Assembly (NCBI GenBank): GCA_018242665.1
Contig: JAFEBL010000006.1
Span: 177,603 to 241,602 of the forward strand
DNA: 64,000 bases
Reading direction: 5' to 3'
Source: Nitrospira sp.
Lineage (GTDB): Bacteria; Nitrospirota; Nitrospiria; Nitrospirales; Nitrospiraceae
Below the pieces are notes generated by a model, which saw only the letters and a list, made by a program, of their open reading frames with translations, had not been told where the DNA came from and ran no database searches. Shown in pieces: positions 49,301-59,207 of the stretch (positions are counted from its first letter, which is position 1; every line of letters begins with the position of its first letter). The translations under genes were made by a program, and so were the position numbers.

Positions 49301-52183
49301 TCATGCCAGCACCTGCTCCACCACCGACCTCAGCCTCGCCAAGCCTGCGTGGACGTCGGTTCCCAGATGCACTCGCAGCAGCCGCCTTCCTCGCTCCACC
49401 AAGACCTGAACATCTCCCCGTGCCTGAGCCGCCTTGACGATACCGAACGTATATCGATGACCGGGCACAGGCAGATCTGCGGCATCCTCGCAGGTGATTT
49501 GGAGAAAGAGACCCGTATTCGGTCCTCCTTTATAGGCCTGTCCCGTGGAATGGAGAAATCGCGGGCCAAACCCCATGCAGGTGGCGACGTGTTTGACGTT
49601 CCGCACCCTCAGACGTATGGCTTGGAGCTCCGCCTCATGTGCGGGATCCATCTCAAGATAAGCCAGCAAAGCAAAGTACTCGCCGGTTGCGAGCCGATTC
49701 AGATGGGCTGCGAGATACCGTCCGAGCGACGGAGTTGGACCTGCCGTTGCCCGGAGCGCTTGGGCATAGACTGGATCAGCAAACAGTGCGATCCCGCCCT
49801 CTTCGAGAATCGGAGATTCCGGGGGAAGCGTCCCGGTTCGTTCATACTCCGCGGTCAACTCCTTGGTAGCTAATTTGCTGGCCTCAACATCCGGCTGGTC
49901 GAATGGATTGAGGTCCATGATCGCCCCCGCCACCGCCGTGGCAAATTCCCAGCGGAAAAATTCCTGCCCCAAGTCGTAGAGTTCACCCACTGTCATGCGG
50001 ACGATCGGGTGTCCCGCCCGCTCGAGCAGATCGACGGCTTCGTCTTGGCTCTTCTCCGGAGCCGCCTGCAATCGGATATAGATGAATAGACGATCCGCGC
50101 CATAGACTGCGGGATGTCCCACGGGCTCACGATCGACCGGAATGATTCCCTTGCCCGCCTTGCCGGTCGACTCGGCCAGCAGTTGTTCGAGCCAGGCACC
50201 GAACGAAGCCAGGCCTGGTGAGGCCACAATCGTCACCTTATCGCGGCCGTGCTTCGCGAACACCCCGAGGATCGTGCCCAGTTTCAAGCCGGGATTCTCG
50301 TCGACAGGGACAGACGGGAAACAGGCCTCCACCATTTCTTCCGCACTCTCGAGAAACTGAGCGATATCGAGCCCCATGACCGCTGCGGGCACCATGCCGA
50401 AATTCGACAGCGCCGAATAGCGGCCTCCGATCGTCGGCACGCCGAAATAGAGATGCCGAAAATCATTGGCTTCAGCGATTTGTTGCAATGGAGAACCGGG
50501 GTCCGTGATCGCGATGAATTGCCGGACGGCGGCTTTGGCCCCGACAAGCCGCTGGACCCGTTCAAAAAAATAGTGTTTCAGAATCATCGGCTCAAGAGTA
50601 CTCCCGGACTTGCTCGACACGATGAACAGCGTGCTTGCGAGCTGGATTCGTTTCTCAACGGTTCTGATCTGGGCCGGATCGGTTGAATCGAGCACGTGGA
50701 GTTCCGGATATCCCGCTTGCCTGCCAAACGTCTGCTTGAGGACTTCAGGGCAAAGACTCGACCCGCCCATTCCCAACAATAGGACATGGGTAAACCCCCT
50801 GCGCCAGGTTTCTCCCGCCAGGTTGGTGAGCAAGGGGAAATGGGCCAACTGTTGATCGGTAATATCCAACCACCCAAGCCACCGGTGCTCGTCCTCGTCA
50901 GTCCAGAGAGACGGGTCACGATTCCACAGGCGTCCGACCCTGTCAGCCTCGCTCCATTCTTTGAGGGAGGCCCGGACTTCGGCAGTCACATCCGCCGGAA
51001 GCGAGTAGGACCAACCATTGAGTCGCACAGAATCGTTCCCCCGGGAGTGCGACTCGACGGCAACCAGCAGTTGGTCGAAGGCGTCGCTGAACGATTGCAA
51101 TCCCTCCTCCAGCAGTCGGTCGGTTATCGCGTTCATTGAGATTCCTGCCTGCTCTAACGCACGCATCACGGTTTTCGCGTCATCAAGGTCCTTCGTCAGC
51201 CGGCTCTCAGGACGGCCATGATCGCGAAAAGCGTCAAGCGTCGCGGGCGGCACGGTGTTGACCGTCTCTGGACCGATCAGTTCCTCGACATATTGCACGT
51301 CGCGATACTGAGGGTTTTTGGTGCCGGTACTCGCCCAGAGCAGCCGTTGGGTCGTGGCTCCCCGCCTCGCAAGGGCTTCCCAGCGAGGGCCGGAAAAGAG
51401 AGCCTGATAGCGTTGATAGGCCAACTTGGCATTGGCCACGGCGACCGTTCCCTGGAGACTCCGGAGGCTCGCTCGTTCCTCCGCATCAGTCGAGTGTTTC
51501 AGACGGGCGGAAATTTCGGCGTCCGCCGCCGTATCAATACGACTCACGAAGAAACTGGCCACGCTCGCCACGCTTCCGAGGTCACCGCTCCGCGTCGACA
51601 ACTCTTCCAGCCCCGCGAGGTAGGCGTCGGCGACCGACTCGTAGGCGTCCTGCGAAAACAGAAGCGTCACGTTGACGTTGATGCCCAACCCAATCAATTG
51701 CCGAATCGCCGGGATACCCGCAGGCGTGGCCGGCACCTTGATCATCACGTTGTCGCGCCCGACCGCTCCCCACAGACGCTTCGCCTCGTTGAGCGTCCCC
51801 TGTGTGTCATGAGCCACATGGGGCGACACCTCCAGGCTCACATAGCCGTCACGCCGCTTCGTGCGGGCATAGACCGGTTGCAACAGGTCGGCTGCCGATT
51901 GAATATCCTCGATGGCCAGCCGCTCATAACAAGCCTTCGCATCCAGACCTGGTTCCCGTCGGAGGGCGCTCAAGGCGCTGGCATAGTCCGAGCTGCCGGT
52001 GATGGCTTTCTCGAAGATGGCGGGATTTGACGTCACGCCGCCCACTCCCTCTTCAGCGATCAACCGTTGCAATGCCCCGCCGGTGATGAAGCTCCGCCGA
52101 ATATAATCCAACCAGACTGATTGGCCGAATGCCTGAAGCGCGCGAACGGGATTCGTAATCCTGATTTGTGTGGCATGCATCAT
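49301..52183 (-). CDS. Bifunctional transaldolase / glucose-6-phosphate isomerase fusion
   Basis: 960 residues. The first 380 are transaldolase: GVTSNPAIFEKAI, NVMIKVPAT with the Schiff-base Lys, and NVTLLFSQ. After a linker, residues about 390-960 are glucose-6-phosphate isomerase: VLLLGMGGSSLCPEV, FIVSSKSGST, HLYFGVPTIGGRYSALS and ATCMGFGPRFLHSTGQAY. The fusion links sedoheptulose 7-P/glyceraldehyde 3-P exchange directly with fructose 6-P to glucose 6-P conversion, feeding Zwf encoded next. AAGGAG precedes the first of two adjacent ATGs. Such fusions are known in several bacteria. Confidence 0.95.
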   Translation of the reverse strand: MMHATQIRITNPVRALQAFGQSVWLDYIRRSFITGGALQRLIAEEGVGGVTSNPAIFEKAITGSSDYASALSALRREPGLDAKACYERLAIEDIQSAADLLQPVYARTKRRDGYVSLEVSPHVAHDTQGTLNEAKRLWGAVGRDNVMIKVPATPAGIPAIRQLIGLGINVNVTLLFSQDAYESVADAYLAGLEELSTRSGDLGSVASVASFFVSRIDTAADAEISARLKHSTDAEERASLRSLQGTVAVANAKLAYQRYQALFSGPRWEALARRGATTQRLLWASTGTKNPQYRDVQYVEELIGPETVNTVPPATLDAFRDHGRPESRLTKDLDDAKTVMRALEQAGISMNAITDRLLEEGLQSFSDAFDQLLVAVESHSRGNDSVRLNGWSYSLPADVTAEVRASLKEWSEADRVGRLWNRDPSLWTDEDEHRWLGWLDITDQQLAHFPLLTNLAGETWRRGFTHVLLLGMGGSSLCPEVLKQTFGRQAGYPELHVLDSTDPAQIRTVEKRIQLASTLFIVSSKSGSTLEPMILKHYFFERVQRLVGAKAAVRQFIAITDPGSPLQQIAEANDFRHLYFGVPTIGGRYSALSNFGMVPAAVMGLDIAQFLESAEEMVEACFPSVPVDENPGLKLGTILGVFAKHGRDKVTIVASPGLASFGAWLEQLLAESTGKAGKGIIPVDREPVGHPAVYGADRLFIYIRLQAAPEKSQDEAVDLLERAGHPIVRMTVGELYDLGQEFFRWEFATAVAGAIMDLNPFDQPDVEASKLATKELTAEYERTGTLPPESPILEEGGIALFADPVYAQALRATAGPTPSLGRYLAAHLNRLATGEYFALLAYLEMDPAHEAELQAIRLRVRNVKHVATCMGFGPRFLHSTGQAYKGGPNTGLFLQITCEDAADLPVPGHRYTFGIVKAAQARGDVQVLVERGRRLLRVHLGTDVHAGLARLRSVVEQVLA

Positions 52184-52247
52184 GAGATCTCCTTGGTCGT
52201 GACTCGTTGGTCGTTCGTTCCTCTCGATGCGGCGTGCGTCGATGCCC

Positions 52248-54311
52248 TCAATACCGGTTACTGGCCAGTCGTTCCTTGACCACGGTGAACAATCGATCGG
52301 GAGTAAACCCGAACTTCCGTTGCAGTTCTTTGAGCGGCGCTGACGCCCCGAAGGTATTCATGCCCATACTGATCCCGGCCGGACCGACATAGCGGTCCCA
52401 CCCGGTGGTGGCGGCTTGTTCGACGGAAATCCGAATCGTGACGTGGGGAGGGAGCACCTGCTCGCGGTAGGCTCGATTCTGCCGCTCAAACAATTCCCAG
52501 CAAGGCATGCTGACCACCCGTACCTGCACACCGTCGGCGGTCAGTCGTTCATAGGCCGCGAGGCAGAGCGCCACTTCACTCCCCGTCGCTAACAACAGGA
52601 CCTCCGGATATCCCCCTGGCGCCTCAGCCAGAACATAGGCGCCTCGGTCCAAACCAGCGGCAGGCGCATATTTCGTGCGATCGAGAGTCGGAAGCGCCTG
52701 CCTGCTCAAGATCAGTGCAGCGGGCTCATGATGGAGCTGCATGATCACACGCCAGGCCTCCACGACTTCATTGGCGTCGGCCGGTCGAATGACGAGCAGG
52801 CCCGGAATCGCCCGTAATGCCGCCAACTGCTCGATCGGCTGATGGGTCGGGCCATCTTCCCCCACGCCGATCGAATCGTGCGTAAACACATGGATGACCG
52901 GAAGTTCCATGATGGCACTGAGTCTGATCGCCGGTTTCGCATAATCGCTGAAGATCAGGAAGCCGGACCCGAAGGCCCGCACTTTCGAGAGGGAGAGGCC
53001 ATTGACGATCGACGCCATCGCGTGTTCTCGCACCCCGAAATGCAGATTTCTTCCCCCATGATTCGTGGGAGTGAAATCACCGGCCTCTTCGGAGGTCAGG
53101 CGAGTCTTCGTTGACGGAGCCAGGTCCGCCGAGCCCCCGATGAGCCACGGCACGCGACCTGCCAGGACATTCAGCACCGTCGCGGATGCATCTCTCCCTG
53201 CCAGTCCCTTCGAATTAGTCGGAAAGATCGGCAAATTATGGTCCCACCCGATGGGCAGCTCTCGGCGTTGCATCTGAAACAGAGCTTCCGCCAGTTCTGG
53301 GTAGGTCTGTCGATAGGTAGCGAATCGCCTCATCCACTGCTCACGCGCCAGTCGTCCTCGTGTGCCCATGAGATGCTGGAAATGCTCCGGCACACCGGCA
53401 GGTATGAGAAATCGTGCATCCTCCGGCCACCCGTAGTAGCGTTTCGCCAGCTTGACCTCCTCTTCGCCCAACGGCTCTCCGTGCGCTGCGCTGCTGTCCT
53501 GCTTGTGAGGCGATCCATAGGCGATATGACTATCGACAATGATCAGGGTCGGCCGGTCCTGGGTCTCCCGAAAGGTCGTCAGTGCCCGATCGAGCATGAA
53601 GAGGTCGTTGGCGTCGGCCACTCTCGTCACCTTCCACCCGTAGGCGAAGAAACGAGCCGCCACGTCTTCACTGAAGGCCAGGTCTGTGCGTCCTTCGATC
53701 GTGATGTGATTGTTGTCGTAGATCCAACAGAGATTGGACAGTTTGAGATGCCCGGCTAACGATGCCGCCTCTCCCGTCACCCCTTCCATCATGCAGCCGT
53801 CTCCGCAGAGTGCATAGACGTCGTAGTTGATCATCTGGAAATCCGGGCGATTAAAGTACGTCCCCATCCAACGGCCGGCGATGGCCATCCCCACGCTCGT
53901 GGCGGCGCCTTGTCCCAATGGTCCAGTCGTCGTCTCCACCCCGGTCGTCCAGCGATATTCCGGATGACCTGGGCACTTGCTGTTCAACTGCCGGAACTGC
54001 TTGATGTCGTCCAGCGTCACCGCCGGCTTTCCCACCGTCTCGTACTGAGGGTTGACCGCCTTCACGCCGCAAAGATGCAGCAACGAATAGAGCAACATGG
54101 AGGCATGGCCGATCGAGAGCACGAACCGGTCGCGATTCGGCCAGATCGGATCTTGAGGGTCGAACCGTAGAAAATGCTGCCACAAGCCGTAGACCACCGG
54201 GGCTAGGGCCATCGCCGTGCCTGGATGTCCAGAATTTGCCTGCTGGACCGCATCTATCGAGAGGGTCCTGATGGTGTTGATACATTGCTCATCGATGCGT
54301 TGGATGGTCAT
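52248..54311 (-). CDS. tkt: Transketolase
   Basis: 687 residues. Thiamine-diphosphate enzyme that moves two-carbon units between sugar phosphates in the pentose phosphate pathway. Visible are QANSGHPGTAMALAP, the ThDP motif YALCGDGCMMEGV, NNHITIEG, and in the pyrimidine domain FTHDSIGVGEDGPTHQP. A GTG 3 bases upstream of the ATG is also possible; GGAGG precedes both. It is followed by tal-pgi after 64 bases. Confidence 0.95.
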   Translation of the reverse strand: MTIQRIDEQCINTIRTLSIDAVQQANSGHPGTAMALAPVVYGLWQHFLRFDPQDPIWPNRDRFVLSIGHASMLLYSLLHLCGVKAVNPQYETVGKPAVTLDDIKQFRQLNSKCPGHPEYRWTTGVETTTGPLGQGAATSVGMAIAGRWMGTYFNRPDFQMINYDVYALCGDGCMMEGVTGEAASLAGHLKLSNLCWIYDNNHITIEGRTDLAFSEDVAARFFAYGWKVTRVADANDLFMLDRALTTFRETQDRPTLIIVDSHIAYGSPHKQDSSAAHGEPLGEEEVKLAKRYYGWPEDARFLIPAGVPEHFQHLMGTRGRLAREQWMRRFATYRQTYPELAEALFQMQRRELPIGWDHNLPIFPTNSKGLAGRDASATVLNVLAGRVPWLIGGSADLAPSTKTRLTSEEAGDFTPTNHGGRNLHFGVREHAMASIVNGLSLSKVRAFGSGFLIFSDYAKPAIRLSAIMELPVIHVFTHDSIGVGEDGPTHQPIEQLAALRAIPGLLVIRPADANEVVEAWRVIMQLHHEPAALILSRQALPTLDRTKYAPAAGLDRGAYVLAEAPGGYPEVLLLATGSEVALCLAAYERLTADGVQVRVVSMPCWELFERQNRAYREQVLPPHVTIRISVEQAATTGWDRYVGPAGISMGMNTFGASAPLKELQRKFGFTPDRLFTVVKERLASNRY

Positions 54312-54443
54312 CACGCCTCCGATCTGTTCACGTGAGCCTCACGCATGTCGAACGCCTGCCGAGTCCTCATATGAACCGATGTCGAATACACGGCCTCCAT
54401 CATGACAACGGGTTCAGCCTGTTCCATGCCGGAGAGGAGAGCG

Positions 54444-54809
54444 TTAGCGCATCCCGCCACCGGGCCGTGCCCCACCCCGTTCTGTCTCTCTATCCGACCT
54501 AAGCCGTGCAGGGCTACGGCCGCCCTCCGGCCCGAGTGAGCCTGATCCGGGCCCGATGGAAGGAGAAAGGGGGGACGTCGGTGTTCCGAGATCAGGACTC
54601 CGTGGCGGGACATAAGACTTGGACATCCCGTCACGCGCTCCATGATCAAGCCATGCCTCCCAGGAACTCCTCGGCGCCCTCGTCACTTCCGACGACTCGG
54701 AAAGGCCGGTAGGGGAAGTTCGCTCCAATCCACGAGACTGGCCCTGCGCGATGACAGGACTCGCGATCAGTGACATGAGCATGAAGGTGCGCAGCATGCC
54801 GTGATTCAT
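54444..54809 (-). CDS. Small exported protein of unknown function
   Basis: 121 residues with a signal peptide (FMLMSLIASPVIAQGQ) and a Pro/Ser/Gly-rich, low-complexity mature part (SPLSPSIGPGSGSLGPEGG) ending GGARPGGGMR. GGAGAAGG lies before the ATG. It is sandwiched between sthA and tkt in the probable pentose phosphate operon; a role there is not evident. Confidence 0.6.
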   Translation of the reverse strand: MNHGMLRTFMLMSLIASPVIAQGQSRGLERTSPTGLSESSEVTRAPRSSWEAWLDHGARDGMSKSYVPPRSPDLGTPTSPLSPSIGPGSGSLGPEGGRSPARLRSDRETERGGARPGGGMR

Positions 54810-54899
54810 GACTATCCTTCTCCTTTCTTCTTGTCCCCGCGGAACAGGCTTCCCGCAGGCGTCAGTGGAACAGTGCGGGACCCTGAACCGCCTCTCATC

Positions 54900-56342
54900 T
54901 CATTGCCATCTCAGCGTGGATGTTCCGTGACCAACAGCGGCGAACTTGTTGAACGCATTCAACGCCGCAACGTTGTAACACTCCGCCAAGGTCGGGTAGT
55001 TGAAGACCGACCGCAGGAAGTAGGACAGTCCGCCGCCTAATTCCAACACCGCCTGTCCGATATGGATCAGTTCCGTCGCGCCGGTGCCCACCGCATGGAT
55101 GCCGAGCAGCCGCTGGTCCTCGCGATGGAACAGCAATTTGAGAAACCCGCTTTCGTCTCCGAGAATCTGTCCTCGTGCGATCTCTCCATAGCGCGCAATA
55201 CCGGTTTCGTAGGGCTCCTTCTTCTGCGTCAGTTCATGTTCCGGAGGTCCGATCGCCGAGATCTCCGGAATGGAGTAGATACCGATCGGCAGATGTTCGA
55301 CCATCTGCCCTGGATCCACGCCGAAGGCATAGGAGGCCGCCAGTCGCCCCTGCAGAAATGAAGTCGACGCCAAACTCGGATAGCCGATGACGTCGCCAAC
55401 GGCGAAAATATGCGGCACCGCCGTTCTGAATTGCCGGTCCACAGTCAGTCGGCCGCGCTCATCTGACTTGAGACCCACCGCATCCAGATTCAAACAGCCA
55501 GTGGCTCCGATTCGCCCGACCGAAAAGAGGACTTGGTCGGCGACGATCATTTTCCCCGACTCCAGATGGACGACCGCCTGCCGCGGGTTTCCAGTCGTGA
55601 CCTCCAGCCGCTCGACGGCTTCTCCCAAGCGAAATGTGACCCGCTGCTTTCTCATCTGCTGCATGAGTTCGTCGACGCTCTCACGATCCAAAAACTCTAA
55701 GAGCCGGTCGCGCTTATCCACCAGGATTACCTGGATGTGAAGCGCAGCAAACACCGATGCATACTCGATGCCGATAATTCCCCCACCGACAACGACGAGC
55801 TTCTTGGGTAGTCTCTGCAACCGCACGAGATCATCGCTCGTCAGGATGAGGTCACCATCCGCCGGCACACCGGGGGGCGAAGCCGGATAGGTTCCCACCG
55901 CAATGACAATGTTCTCCGCCGTGACCATCCGCCGCCCCTCACCAGACGCCACCAGCAGCGTATGCGGATCCACAAACGAGGCCTCTCCTCTGATCATCTG
56001 CACCTCGTTCCGGAACAGCTGTTGTTCAATCACCTGCGATTCGTGACGTCCGACCATCCCCACACGTTGGAGGAGCGCCTCCACCGAAGGGCGGCGCATG
56101 TTCTCGCCATCGAGACGAAATGCCGGGTCTCGGTACACTCCGCCGCCCTGAGACAGGGACCACACTGCTTCGCGAAATGTCTTGCTCGGGATCGTCCCCA
56201 TCTCCAAACAGACGCCTCCCAGGGAAGGACGTTTCTCCACGACGGCAGCCCGTTTGCCGAGTTTCGCGGCCTGAATCGCGGCCCGTTGCCCCGCGGGACC
56301 GCTGCCGATGCACAAGAGATCAAAATCATAGCCTGCCCTCAT
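54900..56342 (-). CDS. sthA: Soluble pyridine nucleotide transhydrogenase
   Basis: 480-residue flavoprotein of the disulfide reductase fold. The FAD motif is GSGPAGQRAAIQAAKLG. The region that carries the redox disulfide in related enzymes reads GGVCLEMGTIPSKTFREAV, with one Cys only, as in SthA. The NAD(P) motif is VVGGGIIGIEYAS and the second FAD motif is HIFAVGDV. SthA moves hydride between NADPH and NADH, so it balances NADPH made by Zwf and Gnd encoded downstream. AGAGGAG precedes the ATG. Confidence 0.9.
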   Translation of the reverse strand: MRAGYDFDLLCIGSGPAGQRAAIQAAKLGKRAAVVEKRPSLGGVCLEMGTIPSKTFREAVWSLSQGGGVYRDPAFRLDGENMRRPSVEALLQRVGMVGRHESQVIEQQLFRNEVQMIRGEASFVDPHTLLVASGEGRRMVTAENIVIAVGTYPASPPGVPADGDLILTSDDLVRLQRLPKKLVVVGGGIIGIEYASVFAALHIQVILVDKRDRLLEFLDRESVDELMQQMRKQRVTFRLGEAVERLEVTTGNPRQAVVHLESGKMIVADQVLFSVGRIGATGCLNLDAVGLKSDERGRLTVDRQFRTAVPHIFAVGDVIGYPSLASTSFLQGRLAASYAFGVDPGQMVEHLPIGIYSIPEISAIGPPEHELTQKKEPYETGIARYGEIARGQILGDESGFLKLLFHREDQRLLGIHAVGTGATELIHIGQAVLELGGGLSYFLRSVFNYPTLAECYNVAALNAFNKFAAVGHGTSTLRWQ

Positions 56343-56403
56343 GAGGCGTCTCCTCTTGCCACGGAGCCGACTGAACGGCTCCTGATGGAGTTACAGTGCT
56401 GTG

Positions 56404-56892
56404 CTAGTCACGGCTCGTGAATGCGCGACCGATGTCCATCGGATGATAGGCAAAGACCCCTTCTCTCAGAGCCGCCAACACCACCGTGAACAATTCCACC
56501 GCCAGCTCGGGTCGCCCGACAACCTGCGCAACCTCACCACCATGCCGCGCGCAGGCCACCATCATCGCATGAGGATCAACGGCCAACCGTGATGGAGGGG
56601 GCATGACAAGTCCTCGTATCGACGCAGGCAGAAAATCTGATGGACGATTCTGCCCAGCCACCGCATAGGCCATATGGCTCAACTGCCGTACATCCGTCCG
56701 GATTTCGTCCGGCTCCGCACTAGATCGGCAGTGGAGATACGTCGTCCACCCTTCCATGAATTGGCTATTGCTCAGCACAGGCGTCGATCCTGAGAACGGC
56801 CACGATCCATAACAGCCGCTTAATCCCATGATGCCTGTGAGGGATAGCCATCCAGCTGTTCTGAGTCCGCAACGCCATCCTGGCAGCCACAT
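56404..56892 (-). CDS. Small lipoprotein, first gene after a sigma-54 promoter
   Basis: 162 residues from the ATG at 56892, which has GGAGG upstream. Lipobox LTGIMGLSGC (Cys near residue 27), then a region of about 130 residues with SQFMEGWTTYLHCRSSAEPD and REGVFAYHPMDIGRAF. The open frame extends far upstream (57201), but that part is not coding-like and lies across the sigma-54 promoter. It is followed by sthA after 61 bases. I do not recognise the family. Confidence 0.68.
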   Translation of the reverse strand: MWLPGWRCGLRTAGWLSLTGIMGLSGCYGSWPFSGSTPVLSNSQFMEGWTTYLHCRSSAEPDEIRTDVRQLSHMAYAVAGQNRPSDFLPASIRGLVMPPPSRLAVDPHAMMVACARHGGEVAQVVGRPELAVELFTVVLAALREGVFAYHPMDIGRAFTSRD

Positions 56893-56931
56893 GCTCCTGC
56901 CTCCCCGAGCTACGTATGCCAACACTGGAGA

Positions 56932-56946
56932 GCAAGGCCAATGCCA
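56932..56946 (-). promoter_or_regulatory. Sigma-54 promoter before the lipoprotein-sthA genes
   Basis: On the minus strand TGGCATTGGCCTTGC (followed by T) matches TGGCACG-N4-TTGC with exact spacing and only positions 6-7 different. Transcription would start near 56921, giving a leader of about 30 bases with the GGAGG site before the ATG at 56892. Confidence 0.75.
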
Positions 56947-57051
56947 CCAGGATTGAACAGGGCCTTGCAGGAAACTCTTCGCCTTTCCTGCGACTTGGAG
57001 GCTTGCTCTGTTCGAAGCGACGCGAACGTCGTTGGAGGCGGCGAAGGATCT

Positions 57052-57079
57052 GTCGCGAGATTTCACGGGAAACCGCGAC
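57052..57079. promoter_or_regulatory. Possible enhancer dyad for the sigma-54 activator
   Basis: GTCGCG and CGCGAC flank a 16-base spacer, 130-160 bases upstream of the predicted sigma-54 start. A second imperfect dyad, CTCGTAC...GTGCGAG, lies at 57206-57225. Either could be a binding site of the activator encoded at 57245-58795. Short stems like these also arise by chance. Confidence 0.35.
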
Positions 57080-57244
57080 CATTCACGATGTGCTTCGGGG
57101 AATGAGCGGGTGCTGCCATTCCTCACCGCTTGGGGCCAGCGACGGTGCTGGCGAACACACTCACACACGAAAGACATTGAGCATGCCGCACGATGGAGCA
57201 AGAATCTCGTACACGTTCGTGCGAGGTGTGGGAAGCGCCGACGA

Positions 57245-58795
57245 CTACGACAGGGGGAAAGGATTCAGAGATGGGAGTGCAGAAGGCCGTGACAAGTCCA
57301 TTTTTTTCATTCGACTGCGCAGGGTGCTGGGATTCATCCCCAACCGGGTTGCCGCTCCAAGCGGACCGTAGATCCGCCAACCTGCCTGCTCCAGCACGCG
57401 AAGAATGAGCCCACGCTCAGCATCATACAGTGTCAGTGGCTGTGTCACGTTCGGCGTGTGCCTCGATGCCGAGGGGACGAGGCGCTCATCGATGTCGACC
57501 ACCTGCGTCGGCGCAAGAATCGCGGCCCGCTCAATGACGTTCTGCAATTCACGAATATTTCCAGGCCAATCATACTGGGACAATCGTGCACATGCCCTGT
57601 CACTGAAGGTCAGACCGGTGCGATTGAGTTTGACCCGACAGAGTTGGAGAAAGTGCTGCGCCAGAAGCGGAATGTCTTCCCTCCGATCACGCAGCGACGG
57701 GAGTCCGATCGGAAACACCTTGAGCCGATAGTAGAGATCCGCCCGAAAACGTTTCTGTTCAACAGCCTCTGCGAGGTCCACATTGGTCGCCGCGATGAGC
57801 CGCACGTCCACAGGCACCGACCGTGCCCCTCCCACGCGATCGATCAGGTGATCCTCTAAAACTCGGAGGAGCTTCGCCTGCACCTCCAGCGGCATCTCCC
57901 CGACTTCATCCAAAAACAGCGTTCCCTCATGGGCGAGTTCAAACCGACCCTGATGCCGCTGGACCGCCCCCGTGAAGGCCCCTCGCTCATGTCCAAATAA
58001 TTCACTGTCCACGAGACCGCTCGGCAATGCCGCGCAATTGAGCCGCACAAACGGTTTGTGACGTCGCAGACTGCTTTCATGGATGGCGCGGGCGACCAAC
58101 TCTTTTCCAGTACCGGTCTCTCCCGTGACTAACACCGTGGTGGAGGTGGCCGCCACGGCTTGAATTTGTGCCATCACTCTCTGCAGAGGCTCGCTCTTGC
58201 CGACCAACAATCCGAAGTTACTGTCTTGCTTGATCTCCTGAGTCAGATACGCATTGTGTTTCGCGAGCTGTCGGCTCATCTGGGCCAGTTGCTCGTAGGC
58301 TTGAACGTTTTCGATGGCCAAAGCGACCTGCGTCGCAATTTGACGCAAAAACTCCAACGTCTCGACCTCAGGTTCTCCTGACGCCACACTGCCGATATTG
58401 AGAGTCCCCAGGCAGGTCCCGCGCGCAACCAACGGAAGGTTCACCATCCGCCCGAGGCCTTCTTCGGCATACCATCGATCTTCAATGAACACTTGTTGAT
58501 GCTGGAGATCGGGACGCACATGGACTTCGCGGTGTTCATACACCCACCCTACCGCACTGCCCGCACGCGGAATGATGGCGCCTCGCTGAAGCACGCGTTT
58601 CGGGACGGCAGTCTCTAGCGCGTGAAACCGAAACCCATCTTCATCCGGCACATACAGAAGGACTCCGGCCCGTTCCCACGGCACGACATCCTTGATCCGT
58701 TCCGTACAGGCTTGCCAGAGACTGTCCATCTCGCGCTGCGAGTTCAGCACATTGGACACTTCAAGCAGCGCGTGATACCGACGATGGATCATCAT
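57245..58795 (-). CDS. Sigma-54-dependent activator with GAF sensor domain (FhlA/NorR-like)
   Basis: 516 residues. N-terminal GAF domain (about 20-165, RIKDVVPWERAGVLLY, LPLVARGTCLGTLNIGS), a coiled linker, AAA+ domain with Walker A GETGTGKE (225-232), GAFTGA (272-277) and FLDEVGEMP, and a C-terminal Fis-type helix-turn-helix (GAATRLGMNPSTLRSRMKKM). The sensor type suggests a small-molecule, redox or NO-like signal, not a kinase partner. The start is uncertain (two ATGs at 58795 and 58792, a TTG at 58807). The sigma-54 promoter 300 bases downstream is its likely target. Confidence 0.93.
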   Translation of the reverse strand: MMIHRRYHALLEVSNVLNSQREMDSLWQACTERIKDVVPWERAGVLLYVPDEDGFRFHALETAVPKRVLQRGAIIPRAGSAVGWVYEHREVHVRPDLQHQQVFIEDRWYAEEGLGRMVNLPLVARGTCLGTLNIGSVASGEPEVETLEFLRQIATQVALAIENVQAYEQLAQMSRQLAKHNAYLTQEIKQDSNFGLLVGKSEPLQRVMAQIQAVAATSTTVLVTGETGTGKELVARAIHESSLRRHKPFVRLNCAALPSGLVDSELFGHERGAFTGAVQRHQGRFELAHEGTLFLDEVGEMPLEVQAKLLRVLEDHLIDRVGGARSVPVDVRLIAATNVDLAEAVEQKRFRADLYYRLKVFPIGLPSLRDRREDIPLLAQHFLQLCRVKLNRTGLTFSDRACARLSQYDWPGNIRELQNVIERAAILAPTQVVDIDERLVPSASRHTPNVTQPLTLYDAERGLILRVLEQAGWRIYGPLGAATRLGMNPSTLRSRMKKMDLSRPSALPSLNPFPLS

Positions 58796-59207
58796 CACCA
58801 AATGCAATATGAACGGCGGTCCGTTGGAAGAGCAAGACAGGCAATTTTCCTGCCCAGAAGTTTGCCTCCTGCCTTGCGGACGACAACGTACGCATTTGTG
58901 GCGTCCACTGAACGATTAGGCCGGATGGGTTGTTCGGCAGGGATCCTGGGGGAGTTGTCGATATCGCGAGCGATCTTCTGATGTGCAACATTTCAGTGAG
59001 CGGCTCGTGCAGAATCGCACGCTCAGAGCACTTCAGGCGAACATGCCCCGACGGAGGCCTGTCATGGTTACATACATCCAGGTCCTGTTGATCCAGTGTG
59101 ATGAAGTGGCGTCCGCACCAACGTCACCAGGGATTTGCGCGCCACCGATCTGTTCACGAGCCAACCGCGGTGTTGACAAGATTTCTGGCCACCGCCACAC
59201 TGAACAC
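58796..59207. other. Intergenic stretch between divergent genes
   Basis: About 410 bases between the GAF-type activator (minus) and the DedA gene (plus). A TTGACA at 59173-59178 is present but no matching -10 box before the ATG. No sigma-54 site, RNA or repeat was recognised. Confidence 0.4.

Noticed and set aside
54417..54431. Sigma-54-like element before tkt
   Set aside because: GG and GC are at the right distance, but the -12 TTGC is AGGC and the first T is missing, so the match is too weak.
58983..59207. N-terminal extension of the DedA protein
   Set aside because: The 75 extra codons have no membrane or motif character, and the DedA domain starts cleanly at 59208.
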